From positions 1 through 42,153 of the forward strand of contig NZ_JBBMFK010000032.1 in assembly GCF_040096055.1 (NCBI RefSeq): a DNA stretch of 42,153 nucleotides, given 5' to 3'. Shown here piece by piece: positions 40,648 through 42,153 of the stretch. The notes beneath the pieces are model-generated. The model was not told the DNA's origin and made no database searches. It worked only from the letters and a program-made list of their open reading frames with translations. The DNA comes from Pseudoflavonifractor intestinihominis (lineage in GTDB: Bacteria; Bacillota; Clostridia; Oscillospirales; Oscillospiraceae). Every line of letters begins with the position of its first letter. Positions within the stretch are counted from its first letter, which is position 1. Both the position numbers and the translations under genes were made by a program.

Positions 40648-41496
40648 ATGGAACAGGAATATCTCCCTGGTGATACTCCACAGCAGAGATTACAAGACTT
40701 GATGAAGGAGTATAAAATCACTCAGGCAGAGCTTGCTTCTAAAATTGGCGTTGCGGAAAGCTCCATCAGCCGTTTTCTGAATGGGACAAAGAATAAACTG
40801 ACTATCGAGCAGATCATCCGTATTGCCCGGATTTTTAATGTATCCTCGGATTTTCTCCTTTGTCTGACCAATGTGCCAGATAAGAAAAATTATGACATCT
40901 CTGAGCTTGGCCTTTCTGCCGAAGCAGCACGCAATCTCTATACGGGGCGTGTAAACCCGGAAGTGGTGAGCCGCCTGCTGGAAAACCGCCGCTTTGCCCA
41001 GCTGACCAGTATGATCGCCCTGTATTTTGACGAAACGATGGCCTCCGGCTTTGCGGCGCAGAACCAAATCCTGCAATCGTTAAGTTCCATGCTGTTGATG
41101 ACTGGCAAAGAACAGCCGGACATCCGGAAAGCAACTCAACAGGCGGCTCAGGCGGTCTCTCTGAACAAGATACCGGTTTTTCAAGCCGATCTGACCAATA
41201 TTCAAAATCAATTTATGGCAGTTCTTCGGGAGATCAAAAAGGAAATGACTTCTGGGGAGGAAATTTCCCAGAACATAACAAAAGAGCTTACCGAGCAGAT
41301 GTTCTCAGAGCTGACCAAGGGACAAGACCTTCATCATCCATCGGTTTCCCCAGAGCAGCTTGCAGCTATGGTTGTGCAGCCCATATCCCAGATGGGGCTG
41401 GCAAAGGATGAATCACTGGAAGAATTACAGCTGGCGCTGCTTCACATGATGGAAAGTATGCAGCCTAAGCAAAGCGATGAAAACGATGACCAATGA
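40648..41496 (+). CDS. XRE-family regulator of the element
   Basis: This 282-residue protein has an N-terminal Cro/C1 helix-turn-helix (about 14-70, with ITQAELASKIGVAESSISRF) and a long helical C-terminal part of unknown fold. GAGGTGA lies 7 bases before ATG at 40648; a longer frame upstream overlaps the excisionase-like gene and is rejected. It probably controls the maintenance or transfer genes of the element. Its stop overlaps the sigma-factor gene. Confidence 0.85.
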   Translation: MEQEYLPGDTPQQRLQDLMKEYKITQAELASKIGVAESSISRFLNGTKNKLTIEQIIRIARIFNVSSDFLLCLTNVPDKKNYDISELGLSAEAARNLYTGRVNPEVVSRLLENRRFAQLTSMIALYFDETMASGFAAQNQILQSLSSMLLMTGKEQPDIRKATQQAAQAVSLNKIPVFQADLTNIQNQFMAVLREIKKEMTSGEEISQNITKELTEQMFSELTKGQDLHHPSVSPEQLAAMVVQPISQMGLAKDESLEELQLALLHMMESMQPKQSDENDDQ

Positions 41497-42082
41497 GCGG
41501 CTTTGTACTCTGGCACAGCGAGGGGATACACAGGCGCAGGAGCAGCTGGTGCAGAACAATCTGGGGTATATCCGAAAAACTGCAAATGAATTGTACATCA
41601 GTGTTGGCCTTGGAAACAGTGAGTTGGGCATCGACCACGATGACCTGATTCAAGAGGGGAGCATTGGTTTGCTCCGGGCAATCTCCCTGTATGACCCGGG
41701 CAAAAAAATAATGTTTTTGACCTATGCGGGGCCTGCCATCCGCAACGCCATGATGGATTTAATCTCGGCTGCTTTTGCGGCCTTTGAACAGCGGATGCAG
41801 TCTGACAAAGACGGTATCCCTATGGAGAGAATCAATCTGGATGATCTGCTTCCCGGTGAACATTCCGTGCAGCGTTCCGACCTGATTGCTGACCCCTATG
41901 CGTCAGAGCCGGAAAAGATTATGGAGGAAGCGGAAAACCGAAAAGAGCTTTATGAAGGGCTGCGGCGCATATCAGAACGGGAGCAAGTTTATCTGTTGTA
42001 CCGCTTTGGCTTTGAGGATGACATGGAGCATCCTCTTGTGGGAACAGCTCTGCACTTTCATCTCAGTGAGAGCCGTGGATAA
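41477..42082 (+). CDS. Sigma-70-family factor of the element, possibly shortened
   Basis: This 201-residue protein has sigma region 2 (about 52-95: DHDDLIQEGSIGLLRAISLYD, given in part as DLIQEGSIGLLRA, then FLTYAGPAIRNAMMD) and the first helices of region 4 (EREQVYLLYRFGF). It ends with HLSESRG, where related mobile-element sigma factors usually continue through the recognition helix (SESRA-). The end may therefore be truncated. The start overlaps the XRE gene; ATG at 41477 or 41486 is possible and neither has a strong ribosome binding site. It may direct RNA polymerase to genes of the element. Confidence 0.75.
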   Translation: MKTMTNERLCTLAQRGDTQAQEQLVQNNLGYIRKTANELYISVGLGNSELGIDHDDLIQEGSIGLLRAISLYDPGKKIMFLTYAGPAIRNAMMDLISAAFAAFEQRMQSDKDGIPMERINLDDLLPGEHSVQRSDLIADPYASEPEKIMEEAENRKELYEGLRRISEREQVYLLYRFGFEDDMEHPLVGTALHFHLSESRG

Positions 42083-42153
42083 GGTAGAATAAGTTTCGCA
42101 AAAAGAAAAAGAGACATGGTTTGCAGATCTCTGGTAGAATGAAGTCGCGACAC

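Larger units (their letters stand above)
33974..42153. mobile_element. Left part of a mobilizable element with large serine recombinase
   Basis: From 33974 base composition drops clearly and all genes are mobile-element functions: large serine recombinase next to the left junction, TnpW-like protein, MobV relaxase with oriT, primase and helicase, regulators and a sigma factor. The left junction cuts the second rubrerythrin terminator after GGAAGG. Restoring the terminator would need a right end starting near TCCGGGGATT; it is not in the window. The gene set resembles Tn4451/Tn5397-like mobilizable elements of Clostridia. Confidence 0.85.

Overview
The window looks like a chromosomal segment of a high-GC anaerobic Firmicute of the Oscillospiraceae type (Flavonifractor, Lawsonibacter or Pseudoflavonifractor relatives). 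The family content points there: RNase M5, a PerR-type regulator with a reverse rubrerythrin, MltG next to a U32 peptidase, SLH-domain surface proteins and clostridial GH3 enzymes. This placement is inferred from gene content, not from a marker gene. Up to about position 33970 the DNA is very GC-rich. From 33974 to the right edge it is visibly more AT-rich and encodes mobile-element functions.

Layout of the chromosomal part. 104-3052 (minus) is a CsoR-controlled copper export operon; the CopA pump carries a fused CopZ-like domain with its own ribosome binding site. 3157-4440 (minus) is a membrane glycosyltransferase. 4788-8120 (plus) is a MerR-type operon: a regulator with two membrane helices, a YbjQ protein and an ABC exporter. 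8205-14938 (plus) holds a lipoprotein, a C-terminal processing protease with SLH domains, a DUF1638 protein, a TagA-like glycosyltransferase, thymidylate kinase, a DJ-1-like protein and 5-formyl-THF cyclo-ligase. 14999-15166 (minus) is a 55-residue peptide with 16 cysteines. 15309-19186 (plus) is mltG, a U32 peptidase, a lone FakA-like domain and an acyltransferase.

19233-26805 (minus) is a glycoside block: an intracellular GH3 glucosidase, a GtrA membrane protein and a LacI-type regulator in one operon, then a membrane-anchored GH3 with its two catalytic domains in swapped order and a tandem C-terminal repeat. A divergent TetR-type gene (27017) shares an intergenic region with two back-to-back promoters, each with an operator-like palindrome in its spacer. 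27674-33721 (plus) continues with a HIT protein, a small XRE regulator, comEC, holA, rnmV, perR and rubrerythrin.

The most unusual feature occurs twice, behind the HIT gene and behind rubrerythrin. A shared repeat of about 100 bp, able to form three hairpins whose pairing is kept although the bases differ, is followed by a second copy of the 3' end of the gene just upstream. The two gene-end copies differ almost only at synonymous sites. I do not recognise a described element with this architecture.

The mobile island starts at 33974, inside the terminator of the second rubrerythrin copy. It carries a large serine recombinase, a TnpW-like protein, a MobV relaxase with a recognisable oriT, a small HTH protein, a primase and P4-type helicase pair, and a divergent excisionase-like, XRE and sigma-factor module. 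Its right end lies outside the window, so cargo and right junction are unknown. No rRNA, tRNA or CRISPR array was seen.
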